Part shown: positions 19,695 through 28,656 of the stretch, in pieces | Layout: each line of letters begins with the position of its first letter | How positions within the stretch are numbered: the first letter of the stretch is position 1 | DNA from: a virus | DNA: 28,656 bases | Virus record (IMG/VR): IMGVR_UViG_3300025872_000234 | Span: 1-28,656 of that record | Strand: one strand, 5' to 3' | Made by a program: the position numbers and the translations under genes | Notes under the pieces: model-generated | Seen by the model: only the letters and a program-made list of their open reading frames with translations | Database searches by the model: none | Told to the model about the DNA's origin: nothing

Positions 19695-20783
19695 ATGGAA
19701 ATTAAAGTAAGAGCATTGGACAGCGTTGAACCAAAGAGTGTTCAAGAAGTCGAAAAGGAACTTTTAGAAAAGCACGAACAGGAAGTTAATGGCGAGACCA
19801 AAACTCCCGACAGTGTTGAGAATAATACGGTTGTCACAGAAAATGAGACGCCTGAGTTAAAAGAAGAGGACGTTCTTTCATATATTGGTAAGAGATATAA
19901 TAAGCAAATCAATTCATTTGATGAGCTTATGACAGAGCGTAGTCAGGAACAATTACCTGAAGACGTGTCTGCTTTCTTAAAATACAAGAAGGAAACCGGA
20001 AGGGGATTTGAGGACTTCCTAAAACTTAAAAAGGATTATGACTCAATGGACTCTGACGAAATTCTTAAAGAATATCTTTCCGCAACCCAAGAGGGGCTTG
20101 ACGAGGAGGATATTAACTCATTGATGGATGACTATCGTTATGATGAGGACCTAGACGATGAGTCTAAAATTAAAAGAGTTAAGATAGCAAAAAAGAAAGC
20201 TGTTGCAGAAGCCAAGAAATTCTTCAGTTCGCAGAAGGAAAAATATAAACTGCCACTTGAGTCAAGTACGGCAGGCATTTCTGAAAGCGAAAGAAAGGAG
20301 ATCGAGGAATATAAGCAATATATAGCCAAGGCTAAAACTTTGGAAGAGGAAGGAACCCGTAAGCGTCAGTGGTTCGATAAGAAGACTGACGAGGTCTTTG
20401 GTAAGGAATTCAAAGGTTTTGAGTTCGGTATCAACGATAAAAAAATTACATTCAATCCCGGAGATGCGGCTGAATTGAAAAAGGCTCAATCGACTCCTGC
20501 AAACTTTATCAATAAGTTTTTGGATGAGAACGGTCTTATTAAGGACGCTGTTGGATACCATAAGTCTTTGGCAGTGGCAATGAATCCTGAGAAGTTTGCT
20601 AAGTTCTTTTATGAACAAGGACTTGCAGATGCAACCGACAATGTTATGCGTAAGACGAAAAATATTAATATGTCTGAGCGTAGAGCACCGGAGGTTACTA
20701 AGACTCAGGATGGCCTACAGGTGAGAGCGGTCAACCCTGATTCCGGAAGGAATCTAAAGATCCGTAGTGCAAAAAAATTATAA
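19695..20783 (+). CDS. Scaffold-like capsid assembly protein (362 aa)
   Basis: The gene lies between portal and major capsid, the standard place for the scaffold that guides procapsid assembly and is later lost. The protein is highly charged and probably mostly helical or disordered: an acidic N-terminus (EVEKELLEKHEQEV), SDEILKEYLSATQEGLDEED, a basic helix (KRVKIAKKKAVAEAKKFF) and a C-terminal region with NINMSERRAPEV and RNLKIRSAKKL, whose basic end could bind the capsid as scaffold ends do. No protease motif is evident. A promoter box precedes it and the start has an A-rich leader (AAATTAAATTAA). Confidence 0.75.
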   Translation: MEIKVRALDSVEPKSVQEVEKELLEKHEQEVNGETKTPDSVENNTVVTENETPELKEEDVLSYIGKRYNKQINSFDELMTERSQEQLPEDVSAFLKYKKETGRGFEDFLKLKKDYDSMDSDEILKEYLSATQEGLDEEDINSLMDDYRYDEDLDDESKIKRVKIAKKKAVAEAKKFFSSQKEKYKLPLESSTAGISESERKEIEEYKQYIAKAKTLEEEGTRKRQWFDKKTDEVFGKEFKGFEFGINDKKITFNPGDAAELKKAQSTPANFINKFLDENGLIKDAVGYHKSLAVAMNPEKFAKFFYEQGLADATDNVMRKTKNINMSERRAPEVTKTQDGLQVRAVNPDSGRNLKIRSAKKL

Positions 20784-20802
20784 AAAATAAAAACAAAAAA
20801 TT

Positions 20803-22212
20803 ATGCCAAGTGCTTTATTAAATTCGCCCACGTTTGCGTTGCAACCTGCGGCTGAACAAGTTGCGTTACAAACCAACTACATCACAAACTTCAACTTCTT
20901 GAATCAGTATCTTCCTGATACTTATGAGAAAGAATTTGAGCGTTACGGAAACCGTACCGTGTCCTCCTTCCTTCGTATGGTAGGAGCTGAGATGCCTTCT
21001 AATTCTGACCAAATTAAGTGGGCAGAACAAGGTCGTCTTCACATTAAGTATACTACTTGTACTGCTTCATTGCACGCAGGTGGTGTAGGAACATTTACTA
21101 TTTCTGATCCCGGAGCTGCTACTGCTGCTATTCGTATTGGTCAAACTATTTTTGTTCAGCGTAACTCTGATGGTGTATCCAACAAAGCTATCGTTACAGG
21201 TGTTACAGGCCTTGTTATAACTGTTGCGTATTACGAAGCTGTTGTTAACATTGTTAACACAAATGTTTGTACAATCTTCATCTACGGTTCTGAGTTCAAA
21301 AAAGGAACCAATGGAATGGTTGGATCGTTGGAAGCAGAAGATGATATCTTCTCTAACTCACCAATCATCTTGAAAGATAAGTACGCTGTTAACGGTTCTG
21401 ACATGGCTCAGATTGGATGGGTAGAGGTAACTACTGAGAACGGTGCTACAGGATATCTTTGGTATTTGAAGAGCGAGCACGAGACTCGCCTTCGTTTCGA
21501 AGATTATCTTGAGACTTCAATGATCGAAGCTGTTCCTGCTGCTGTAGGTTCAGGAGCTGTTACCGCAGGTTACAAAGGTTCAGAAGGTATCTTCTACGTT
21601 GTAAACAACCGTGGTAACGTATGGGGTGGCGGTACTCCAACTACTCTTGCTGATTGGGATACCATTGTATCTCGTTTGGACAAGCAGGGTGCTATCGAAG
21701 AGAACGTGGTTTTCGTAAACCGTGGTCTTTCTTTCGACATCGACAATATGCTTGCCACACTGAACGGTTACAATGGAACAGGTTCTGCTAATGGTGCATC
21801 TTACGGTCTGTTTGACAACGATGTAAACATGGCTTTGAACTTAGGTTTCACCGGATTCCGTCGTGGATATGACTTCTATAAGTCTGATTGGAAATACCTT
21901 AACGATCCTACAATGCGTGGTGGTCTTAGTACTGCTGCTGCTACTGCTGCGGGTACTGTTACAGGTCTCCTTGTTCCTGCCGGATCTACTTCAGTTTACG
22001 ATCAGATCATGGGTAAGAACGCCAAGCGTCCATTCCTCCACGTTCGTTACCGTGCTACTGAAGCTGAAGATCGTCGTTACAAGACTTGGATCACAGGTTC
22101 TGCGGGTGGTGCTTCTACAAGCGACCTCGATGCAATGGAAGTTAACTTCCTTTCTGAGCGTTGTGTTTGTACCTTGGGTGCTAACAACTTCGTGTTGTTC
22201 CGTCTTGGATAA
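20803..22212 (+). CDS. Major capsid protein (469 aa)
   Basis: The major capsid protein builds the icosahedral head. Evidence is its place after the scaffold, its length, the strong terminator behind it and the pattern FNFLNQYLPDTYEKEFERYG, NRTVSSFLRMVGAEMPSNSD and IKWAEQGRLHIKY, which resembles capsid proteins of crAss-like phages with the HK97 fold. Residues about 85-160 look like an inserted beta domain (TFTISDPGAATAAIRIGQ and an IVTGVTGLVITVAYYE strand). Codon use differs from neighbours: Arg is mostly CGT and Leu often CTT or TTG, whereas terminase and portal use AGG and AGA, consistent with selection for high expression. Only 19 bases separate it from the scaffold. Confidence 0.85.
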   Translation: MPSALLNSPTFALQPAAEQVALQTNYITNFNFLNQYLPDTYEKEFERYGNRTVSSFLRMVGAEMPSNSDQIKWAEQGRLHIKYTTCTASLHAGGVGTFTISDPGAATAAIRIGQTIFVQRNSDGVSNKAIVTGVTGLVITVAYYEAVVNIVNTNVCTIFIYGSEFKKGTNGMVGSLEAEDDIFSNSPIILKDKYAVNGSDMAQIGWVEVTTENGATGYLWYLKSEHETRLRFEDYLETSMIEAVPAAVGSGAVTAGYKGSEGIFYVVNNRGNVWGGGTPTTLADWDTIVSRLDKQGAIEENVVFVNRGLSFDIDNMLATLNGYNGTGSANGASYGLFDNDVNMALNLGFTGFRRGYDFYKSDWKYLNDPTMRGGLSTAAATAAGTVTGLLVPAGSTSVYDQIMGKNAKRPFLHVRYRATEAEDRRYKTWITGSAGGASTSDLDAMEVNFLSERCVCTLGANNFVLFRLG

Positions 22213-22225
22213 TAACTAATCAATA

Positions 22226-22256
22226 GGGGGTGCCTTAGTTGGCATCCCCTTATTTT
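22226..22256 (+). terminator. Intrinsic terminator after the capsid gene
   Basis: Arms GGGGGTGCC (22226-22234) and GGCATCCCC (22241-22249) form nine pairs with one G-U around a six-base loop, followed by TTATTTT. It closes the scaffold-capsid unit 13 bases after the capsid stop. Confidence 0.85.
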
Positions 22257-22280
22257 ACAAATTAAATTAAATCAAATAAA

Positions 22281-23024
22281 ATGTCACAAAAAACAGTTCC
22301 CGTAGACAAGGTCTACAAATTAAAGGTGGGTACCCCACTTTCTTACACACTAGCTTCTAGAAACCATCCTCGCTTTCCACTGATGTGGTTTGACGAAAAG
22401 AATAATGTTAACCGTGCGCTTAGGTATGCGGTTAATCAGAAGTCCCCATTTGAGGACGAGCAGGATGGAAACGCCATACTTGAACCGATTGTGTTTGAGG
22501 ATGGGTTCCTAAGAGTCCCAAGAACTAATCCGGTTCTTCAACAATTTCTTCATTATCATCCTTTCAATAATATTATATTTACTGAAGTTAATTATGAAAA
22601 GGAAGCCGCTGACGAGGTAAGTGAACTCAACTTGGAGGTTGATGCCTTGGTTGAGGCTCGTCAATTAAATATTGAGCAGGTTGAGACATTAACTCGTGTA
22701 TTGTTTGGTAAGGATCCGTCAATGATATCAACGGCTGAACTTAAGCGTGATTTGTTGATATATGCTAAGCAGGATCCCAAAGGATTCTTGAATACACTCA
22801 ACGATCCTGAGCTTAGATTCCAATCAAAGATTTATACTTTCTTTGAGAAAAAATTATTAATTTTGAAAAACAATGACAGGGAGATTTGGTTCAATACCAA
22901 CTCCAATAAGAAGAAGATGTGCTCCGTTCCTTTTGGGGTTAATCCGGCTGACATGGCCTATGATTTCCTAAAAAGCGACGAGGGTATAGATTCCTTAAAG
23001 ATGTTAGAAAGTAGTTTGCAATAG
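22281..23024 (+). CDS. Conserved phage protein behind the capsid gene (247 aa)
   Basis: The start at ATG 22281 follows an A-rich leader (AAATTAAATTAAATC). The protein begins VYKLKVGTPLSYTLASRN, continues FDEKNNVNRALRYAVNQKSP, FEDEQDGNAILEPIVFEDG and VLQQFLHYHPFNN, and ends with helices and VPFGVNPADMAYDFLKSDEG. I recall this pattern from freshwater and flavobacterial phages just behind the capsid gene, with no known function; a head-completion or capsid-associated role is possible from position. The gene stands between two terminators and no TAnnTTTG box was found in front of it, so it is probably expressed by read-through of the capsid terminator. Confidence 0.7.
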   Translation: MSQKTVPVDKVYKLKVGTPLSYTLASRNHPRFPLMWFDEKNNVNRALRYAVNQKSPFEDEQDGNAILEPIVFEDGFLRVPRTNPVLQQFLHYHPFNNIIFTEVNYEKEAADEVSELNLEVDALVEARQLNIEQVETLTRVLFGKDPSMISTAELKRDLLIYAKQDPKGFLNTLNDPELRFQSKIYTFFEKKLLILKNNDREIWFNTNSNKKKMCSVPFGVNPADMAYDFLKSDEGIDSLKMLESSLQ

Positions 23025-23050
23025 TGGTTTGTTTGTTGGTGGTTGAAAGA

Positions 23051-23078
23051 GGGGGTACTTAATGTACCCTCTTTTTTT
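23051..23078 (+). terminator. Intrinsic terminator
   Basis: Arms GGGGGTAC (23051-23058) and GTACCCTC (23064-23071) pair with one G-U around a five-base loop, followed by seven T. It closes the 247-residue gene and abuts the promoter for the neck gene. Confidence 0.85.
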
Positions 23079-23079
23079 G

Positions 23080-23087
23080 TATATTTG
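23080..23087 (+). promoter_or_regulatory. -7 box TATATTTG, short leader
   Basis: This exact TAnnTTTG match begins two bases after the T-run of the terminator and ends four bases before the ATG at 23092, so the transcript would be leaderless or nearly so. The -33 region falls inside the terminator stem. Confidence 0.55.
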
Positions 23088-23091
23088 TAAA

Positions 23092-24063
23092 ATGATAAAC
23101 TCAGTAAGGAACACAGTCTTGTCTGTTTTGAACAAGAACAACTACGGATATATATCACCATCAGATTTCAATCTGTATGCCAAGCAGGCACAGATGGAAT
23201 TATACGAGGAATACTTTACTAATTACAATAAGGATGTTAACATGGAAAATGCTCGTATGTCAGGGTCTGACTACGCAGATATTTCAAAGGCATTGAGGGA
23301 GGTTATAGAGGGGTTTCTAGTTTCTGAATTTTTAATACCATCACCAACGCCATCCGGTAACATAATAAACAGGTACTACTATCCATCGTTGATTACTACA
23401 GGCAATGATTGTTATATGGTTGAGAATATTATCTGCTACACTAGTATGGTTGCGATAGGTGCAACAACAGGTGTGGCGGCATTTAATCTTATTGATGCCA
23501 CAGCAAACTTTAGTACGTCAACAATAAAGCCCGGTGACATTGTTGTGAACATAGTAACCAACGTGAGCACAACAGTGGAGGCCGTTCAGACTCCCACTAC
23601 ATTGGCTTTGAATAACGATATATTTACTGCTCCGGGTGAGGACTACAGAATTTATTCTGCTTCCGTTTATGCTGAGGCAGAGAAGACATCTCCCGCTAAA
23701 ATTAATTTATTAAACAACTCGTTGTTGACTAGTCCTAGTCCATACTTCCCAATGTACGAACTTACGGGAACCAATGTTACATTCTATCCAACCACAATAA
23801 GTGGATATGGTAGAGTTAAGGCATCATACTTCAGGTACCCAAAGGATCCAAAGTGGACATACATATCATTGATAAATGGTGAGCCATCATTCGATCAGTC
23901 TCAGCTAGACTACCAAGACTTTGAGATGCCATTAGAGGACGAGTTTAAGTTAGCAATGAAGATACTTCAGTACTGTGGTATATCTATTCGTGAGGCAGAG
24001 GTTCAGGCATTTGCTTCGGGTCAGGAACAACACGAGCAACCATCATTCAGTCAACAAATATAA
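23092..24063 (+). CDS. Neck/ring-like virion protein (323 aa)
   Basis: The start is ATG 23092 (MINSVRNTVLSVLNKNNYGY), close behind a promoter box; the longer frame from 23062 would begin in the terminator. The N-terminal part (SDFNLYAKQAQMELYEEYFT) and the C-terminal part (MPLEDEFKLAMKILQYCGIS, IREAEVQAF) are helical, as in head-tail adaptors, and resemble ring proteins behind the capsid of crAss-like phages. A beta module is inserted at about 147-195 (IKPGDIVVNIVTNVSTTV and TLALNNDIFTAPGEDYRIY), which resembles a segment of the 161-residue protein encoded at 7026. The C-terminus is Gln-rich. It is probably part of the connector. Confidence 0.7.
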   Translation: MINSVRNTVLSVLNKNNYGYISPSDFNLYAKQAQMELYEEYFTNYNKDVNMENARMSGSDYADISKALREVIEGFLVSEFLIPSPTPSGNIINRYYYPSLITTGNDCYMVENIICYTSMVAIGATTGVAAFNLIDATANFSTSTIKPGDIVVNIVTNVSTTVEAVQTPTTLALNNDIFTAPGEDYRIYSASVYAEAEKTSPAKINLLNNSLLTSPSPYFPMYELTGTNVTFYPTTISGYGRVKASYFRYPKDPKWTYISLINGEPSFDQSQLDYQDFEMPLEDEFKLAMKILQYCGISIREAEVQAFASGQEQHEQPSFSQQI

Positions 24064-24069
24064 AAGACA

Positions 24070-24993
24070 ATGGCGTATATATCACAATATGAATACTACG
24101 AGAACAATGGCAACTCACCTACAAATGCCAATTGGGGATCGTATCAGTATGTTAGCCTGAAGGATATTGTAACAAATTTTCTTTTGATGTACTCAGGCAA
24201 CCACTCGTTGGTTAACAACGAGGAAAGGTTTAAGATTTTATTCCACGCAAAGCGTGCTATTCAGGAACTGAATTATGATGCGTTCAAAGAAATTAAGGTT
24301 TTAGAATTAAGCGTTTGTGATTCCTTAAGATATGTGCTACCATCAGACTATGTCAATTGGGTAAGGATATCACTCTATAAGGACGGATGGTTAAGGCCAT
24401 TAAGTGAGAACATTCAGACACTATCATCAAGGGCATACCTTCAGGATCAGGACTGCAATATTCTTTTCGATCAGAACGGAAATGTATTAGAGCCTCAGAA
24501 CTCTACAATAGATTATGATCGCCTTCACAATACAAAGAAGAGTTTATATCTAAACGACAATCATCAGTTCAATGGACAGTGGGGTTGGTACATAGATGGG
24601 CAGTGGTACTTTGATTATGGTATCGGTGGCGCATATGGACTGAACACCGAGACTGCTAACTTCAATCCAACATTTAATGTTGACAAGAAGGCGGGGGTTA
24701 TAAACTTTGATTCTTCGATGGCAGGAGAGCTTTGTATATTGGAGTATGTATCTGATGGTATGGAGAACGGAGACGACTCCTTGGTTAGTGTTAATAAGTT
24801 GTTTGAAAAATATGTGTATGCTTATATCACATACGAGATACTCAACGCTAAGTTAGGTGTTCAGGAATATATTGTTAGTCGTGCTAGAAAAGAAAAGACT
24901 GCCCTATTAAGAAACGCAAAGATTAGAATGAGTAACATCCACCCCGGCAGACTACTTATGAATCTAAGGGGTATGGATAAGATGATAAAATAA
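24070..24993 (+). CDS. Second neck/ring-like virion protein (307 aa)
   Basis: The pattern SLKDIVTNFLLMYSGNHSLV, RFKILFHAKRAIQELNYDAF and EIKVLELSV followed by YVLPSDYVNWVRISLYKDGW resembles the adaptor or ring proteins that follow the first neck protein in crAss-like and related podoviruses. The centre contains a WGWYIDGQWYFDYGIGGAYG aromatic stretch, and the C-terminal part is helical (LFEKYVYAYITYEILNAKLG, then a basic RKEKTALLRNAKIRMSN). It lies six bases behind the previous gene and ends one base before the tail gene, so the three should be co-expressed. Confidence 0.7.
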   Translation: MAYISQYEYYENNGNSPTNANWGSYQYVSLKDIVTNFLLMYSGNHSLVNNEERFKILFHAKRAIQELNYDAFKEIKVLELSVCDSLRYVLPSDYVNWVRISLYKDGWLRPLSENIQTLSSRAYLQDQDCNILFDQNGNVLEPQNSTIDYDRLHNTKKSLYLNDNHQFNGQWGWYIDGQWYFDYGIGGAYGLNTETANFNPTFNVDKKAGVINFDSSMAGELCILEYVSDGMENGDDSLVSVNKLFEKYVYAYITYEILNAKLGVQEYIVSRARKEKTALLRNAKIRMSNIHPGRLLMNLRGMDKMIK

Positions 24994-24994
24994 A

Positions 24995-27900
24995 ATGACA
25001 AACTTTAGTAGAAACTTTGTTAAGGGGAAGATGAACAAGGTCGTTGATGAACGCCTTGTGCCCAATGGAGAATATATTGATGCCATGAATGTTCGCATGG
25101 GATCTACAGAGCAGTCAGAGATTGGTGTTATTGAAAACTCTAAAGGTAACCTTGCCTTAACTACACTATCATTTAACGGTGATAATCTTAGTGCAGCAGC
25201 TAGATGTATTGGAGCAATAGAGGACAGCGCAAGAGAGACCATATATTGGTTTGTGCATGATAATAATTTTTTTCAATCTAATACAGGAAGAATAGACATG
25301 ATCGTGTCGTTTAATACATTAACAAATGTATTGACATATCATGTGATAAGCACGGATGATGGTACCAACTTTGCTACTACTCTTAATTTTAATCCTCAGT
25401 ATTTAATTACAGGGGTTGATATAATTGGTGACCTATTGTTCTTTACTGATGATTACAATCAGCCAAGGTTTATAAATATAAAAAGAAACTATCCTGCTCC
25501 AATTGGTTACATAGATCAGTTTAGTGCCGAGTCGATATTGGTTATTAAGAAGCCACCTGTCGAGTCTCCTACTGTTGTTCCAACTCAGACGACGGGACAG
25601 GAGAACTACATGGACACAAGGTTTATATCGTTTGCTTACAGATACAGGTACGCAGATGGTGAGTATAGTGCCACATCTCAGTGGTCTGACATATCATTTG
25701 TTCCCGGTCCATTTAACTTCAGCCCTGACAGCTATCTTAATTCAGGGATGGAGAACACCTGTAATTCCGCTCAGGTTACATATAACTCAGGAGGTCCATT
25801 GGTTGTTGGTATTGACTTGCTATTCAAGCAGGCTGATAACAACATTATAAAGATCATTGAGAAGTTAGATAAGACTAACCTAGGGTTGGTGGATAATACG
25901 AACTACACATATACATTTATAAATAGTAAAATATTTACAGTTCTTCCTGAGGCCGAACTGTTGAGGTTGTATGATAATGTACCAAGGTTAGCTAAGGCTC
26001 AGACAATAATGGGCAACAGGCTGATGTATGGTAACTATGTTGAGGGGTACGATCTTATTGATAAGGATGGTAGTCCATTGAAATTAGAGTACTACACTGA
26101 CCTGATATCTGAACCAATTGGTATTGAGTCTGTGTTTAAGTATTTCGCTGCATCTGATTATACCATAAATGGTTTAGTCAATGTTCCTGACTCTGTGTTG
26201 TTTTTCGATTTGACGGGTATCCCTTTGGTTCAGGGAAGCTCTCTTAATATCAGCTTTACTTTTGAGCATAATTCATTTTCAGGAACGGCACCATTTCCTA
26301 CACAAGTTACACAGGATGTAAGTGTTTTGTTTACTATAATTCTTCAAAACACATACGCTGATGGCTACGCTTTAGGTACAAGTACTGAGTTTCAAGATGT
26401 GATAGGAACCATTACAAATATAAAGCCTGTCTACTCTCCAATACCGGGAGCTGACACATCATGCGATGGCTTCAAATTAACTGACAGGGTAAACTGCCTT
26501 ATACCAAACGACCTGACTACTCCAAACATTCCGGGGCTTGTAACAAAATATGAGAGTGGTGTGAGTGCTGCTAATCAGCCTATAGCCATAGTCACCAATC
26601 CTTTATTCAATCAATTGATAGGACTTCAGTTGGTTGCTATGGAATTTGTGGACGATGTAACGACACCCACTCAGAATGTATTTGAATACTATAAGTTTAA
26701 GTCTTCTACTGTATCCTTTCAGAAGGTAGCAACTCCACGGAGCTTGCATAGTAATCGGGGATATGAGATTGGTATTGTTTACATGGACGAGTTTAACAGG
26801 GCAACCACTGCCTTGGTTAGTCCAAACAATACTGAGTACGTTCCATGTTCTTATTCAGGTAATCAGAACTCTATTCAGGTCACTATACCACCTACGCAGG
26901 TTGCTCCCGCTTGGGCTAAGAGATACAAGTTTGTTTGCAAGGCTGACCTAGCAGGATACGATACCATTTATAGTTCATTTAGTTTTAAGGATCCAAACAC
27001 TAACGACACATACTTCCTATTGGAAGGAGAGAATACTAGGAAAGTAAATCAGGGTGATACATTAATTGTAAAGGCTGATTCTACGGGTATTGCTACTGAT
27101 TGCGTGGATGTTGTTGTGTTGGAGAAGGAAGCAAAGATAGCAGGGTTTATTCCGGGTTCGGGCGCACCGCAGGGTGTATACATGAAGATTGCTGCTAACA
27201 ATTTTTCTACAGCCCAACCCGCTAACTCAATAATAAATCCGGGGCAGTATACGGAAAGTTCAGCAGATAATAATGGAGACTATTCATTAATATATTATCC
27301 AATGAATATAGCCGACCCATTAGTTCCGGGTAGCTATATTGATTACGATGTTCCAATAGGTAGCATAATTGAATTAGAATATAGTGTATCTAGAGAGGGA
27401 TTAAATCCCGTTATCGGGGCGGGTTGTGCAAAAAGAAAGTATACACTAACAAAAACATATACATCAACTGCTAACTATGCCAATATGTTTGATTGGTTTA
27501 TTGGCGATGGTATAGCCGCAACGATGTCTACGGGAACTACGGATAATGACACAGGAGAACCTGCGTGGAGCTTTTATTTTACTCAGGCATATTCAGGTGG
27601 TCAGCCCGCAGGGTTTTCAGGTAATGTTAGTTGGTGTACTGAGATACAGTTTGCTTTTAGAAGGAACACGACAAACAATCAGTTACTTTTTCAGATTGCA
27701 GGTGGGTGCTCTTGTTCAACAGGATACACAGGTAATGTTACTAACTCTATAGGAAAATTACAATTTAAGGTTTATAGAAGGGGACTGTATCCAATAATAT
27801 TTGAAACTGTTCCCACCGAAACATTGCCTGATGTTTTCTATGAGAACAACTTGTCATTTGAAATAGATGCCAATGGAAACCACATGGGCAACGTGCAGGA

Positions 27901-28656
27901 TCAGGACAGCGCAGCGAGCATACCTGCCATTGTAAATACAGGGTTCTTTAATTGCTTCACGTTTGGTAACGGAGCAGAGAGCTACAAAGTAAACGACTCA
28001 ATAGTTGGGAATACATTTAACCTAGGAGAGCGTGTTACATCAGTGTCCGCTCAGGACTATAAGGAAGCAAACAGGTTCTCGGATATAACATACAGCGGAG
28101 TATACAATCCTGAGTCAAACCTAAACAAATTAAATGAGTTCAACCTAGGGCTACTTAACTATAAGTACCTAGAGGTGTCGTTCGGAGAGATAATGATATT
28201 GGATGGAAGGGAGACTGATGTGTTGGTTTTGCAGGAGGATAAAATATCATATGTGCTCGAAGGAAAGAACTTGCTTTCTGATGCCGCAGCGGGGGGTGCT
28301 ATAACATCAGTCCCTGAGGTGTTGGGAACACAGATAGCAAGGGTTGAGAAGTATGGTATCAGTTTTAATCCTGAGAGTTATGTTCAGTGGGGATACGATA
28401 GGTTCTTTACCGATGCCAAGCGTGGTGCTGTTCTTCAACTAAAAGGCAACTCATATTCAAGCGATCAGCTTATTGTCATCTCTGAGATGAATATGAGGAC
28501 ATGGTTTAGGGATATGTTCAATGATTCATTTAATACTCAGAAGTTGGGTGGTTTTGATCCATATATGAATGAGTATGTGTTGTCTACAAACACTATTGAG
28601 TTACCATCAACGCCTGAATGTATTGAGTGTGGAACCATTAGAACAATGACACTAGT
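24995..28656 (+). CDS. Stabilization-like tail protein, partial (over 1220 aa)
   Basis: The frame opens at ATG 24995 (MTNFSRNFVKGKMNKVVDER) and stays open to the right edge, so at least 1220 residues are present and the end is missing. LVPNGEYIDAMNVRMGSTEQ, EIGVIENSKGN and the repeated strand patterns ITGVDIIGDLLFFTDDYNQP and AKAQTIMGNRLMYGNYVEGY recall the stabilization or tail-hub proteins annotated in crAss-like phages. Near the right edge, WFRDMFNDSF and LGGFDPYMNEYVLSTN fit the same type. The visible part is beta-rich with few charged helices, as in tail tube or nozzle proteins. It is the largest gene in view and follows the two neck proteins after one base. Confidence 0.75.
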   Translation, partial: MTNFSRNFVKGKMNKVVDERLVPNGEYIDAMNVRMGSTEQSEIGVIENSKGNLALTTLSFNGDNLSAAARCIGAIEDSARETIYWFVHDNNFFQSNTGRIDMIVSFNTLTNVLTYHVISTDDGTNFATTLNFNPQYLITGVDIIGDLLFFTDDYNQPRFINIKRNYPAPIGYIDQFSAESILVIKKPPVESPTVVPTQTTGQENYMDTRFISFAYRYRYADGEYSATSQWSDISFVPGPFNFSPDSYLNSGMENTCNSAQVTYNSGGPLVVGIDLLFKQADNNIIKIIEKLDKTNLGLVDNTNYTYTFINSKIFTVLPEAELLRLYDNVPRLAKAQTIMGNRLMYGNYVEGYDLIDKDGSPLKLEYYTDLISEPIGIESVFKYFAASDYTINGLVNVPDSVLFFDLTGIPLVQGSSLNISFTFEHNSFSGTAPFPTQVTQDVSVLFTIILQNTYADGYALGTSTEFQDVIGTITNIKPVYSPIPGADTSCDGFKLTDRVNCLIPNDLTTPNIPGLVTKYESGVSAANQPIAIVTNPLFNQLIGLQLVAMEFVDDVTTPTQNVFEYYKFKSSTVSFQKVATPRSLHSNRGYEIGIVYMDEFNRATTALVSPNNTEYVPCSYSGNQNSIQVTIPPTQVAPAWAKRYKFVCKADLAGYDTIYSSFSFKDPNTNDTYFLLEGENTRKVNQGDTLIVKADSTGIATDCVDVVVLEKEAKIAGFIPGSGAPQGVYMKIAANNFSTAQPANSIINPGQYTESSADNNGDYSLIYYPMNIADPLVPGSYIDYDVPIGSIIELEYSVSREGLNPVIGAGCAKRKYTLTKTYTSTANYANMFDWFIGDGIAATMSTGTTDNDTGEPAWSFYFTQAYSGGQPAGFSGNVSWCTEIQFAFRRNTTNNQLLFQIAGGCSCSTGYTGNVTNSIGKLQFKVYRRGLYPIIFETVPTETLPDVFYENNLSFEIDANGNHMGNVQDQDSAASIPAIVNTGFFNCFTFGNGAESYKVNDSIVGNTFNLGERVTSVSAQDYKEANRFSDITYSGVYNPESNLNKLNEFNLGLLNYKYLEVSFGEIMILDGRETDVLVLQEDKISYVLEGKNLLSDAAAGGAITSVPEVLGTQIARVEKYGISFNPESYVQWGYDRFFTDAKRGAVLQLKGNSYSSDQLIVISEMNMRTWFRDMFNDSFNTQKLGGFDPYMNEYVLSTNTIELPSTPECIECGTIRTMTL

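Noticed and set aside
24964-25242. Minus-strand frame over the start of the tail gene
   Set aside because: It is antisense to two convincing virion genes and has no promoter or protein-like features.

Overview
The window looks like part of the genome of a tailed double-stranded DNA phage that infects a Bacteroidota (probably flavobacterial) host. The evidence is a collinear virion block of small terminase candidate, TerL, portal, scaffold-like protein, major capsid protein, neck/ring-like proteins and a long stabilization-like tail protein, in an order and style reminiscent of crAss-like podoviruses. Promoters match the Bacteroidota consensus (TAnnTTTG at -7, sometimes with TTG near -33), starts lack Shine-Dalgarno sites and follow A-rich leaders, and a Bacteroidota-style lipoprotein is present. 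No integrase, tRNA or host gene was seen, and family-level placement is not proven.

Layout. (1) Positions 1-1215, minus strand: five small accessory genes (a lipoprotein cut by the window edge and four unknowns), four of which begin with nearly the same leader and N-terminus (MKAT or MKT). (2) Positions 1216-2391: about 1.2 kb without a credible gene, lying between the minus block and the plus block. It holds a hairpin-rich region whose best part folds on the minus strand as a perfect four-way junction plus a GAAA-tetraloop hairpin, two perfect dyads, and an iteron-like array of a 10-bp unit with a third dyad inside it. This is a good place for a structured RNA and a replication or control region. 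(3) Positions 2392-5650: a small gene and terminator, a 420-bp control region with repeated ATAATCGACATA sites, a complete GroEL, a tiny membrane peptide, a conserved 82-residue protein, GroES, and a convergent minus-strand gene. (4) Positions 5693-7054: a run of very small, mostly lysine-rich genes with overlapping stop/start codons. (5) Positions 7026-14148: virion surface proteins (a decoration-like protein, a triple-repeat fibre, a fibre with a jelly-roll-like tail), a lysis-like group (membrane/coiled-coil protein, DUF5675-like hydrolase, two-TM holin candidate), a metallophosphatase and several small conserved unknowns. (6) Positions 14149-28656: a possible cpn10-like protein, TerS candidate, TerL, portal, scaffold, major capsid, neck proteins and the stabilization-like tail protein, which runs off the right edge.

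How it fits together. The phage carries its own complete chaperonin with a co-chaperonin, plausibly to fold capsid or tail proteins, plus a possible second GroES-fold protein beside the packaging genes. Promoters sit before groEL, the small basic genes, the holin candidate, the coiled-coil gene, the scaffold and the first neck gene. Strong terminators sit after the capsid gene and after the gene that follows it, so scaffold and capsid form their own transcription unit. Functions rest on recognised motifs, gene order and memory of families; no database search was run.
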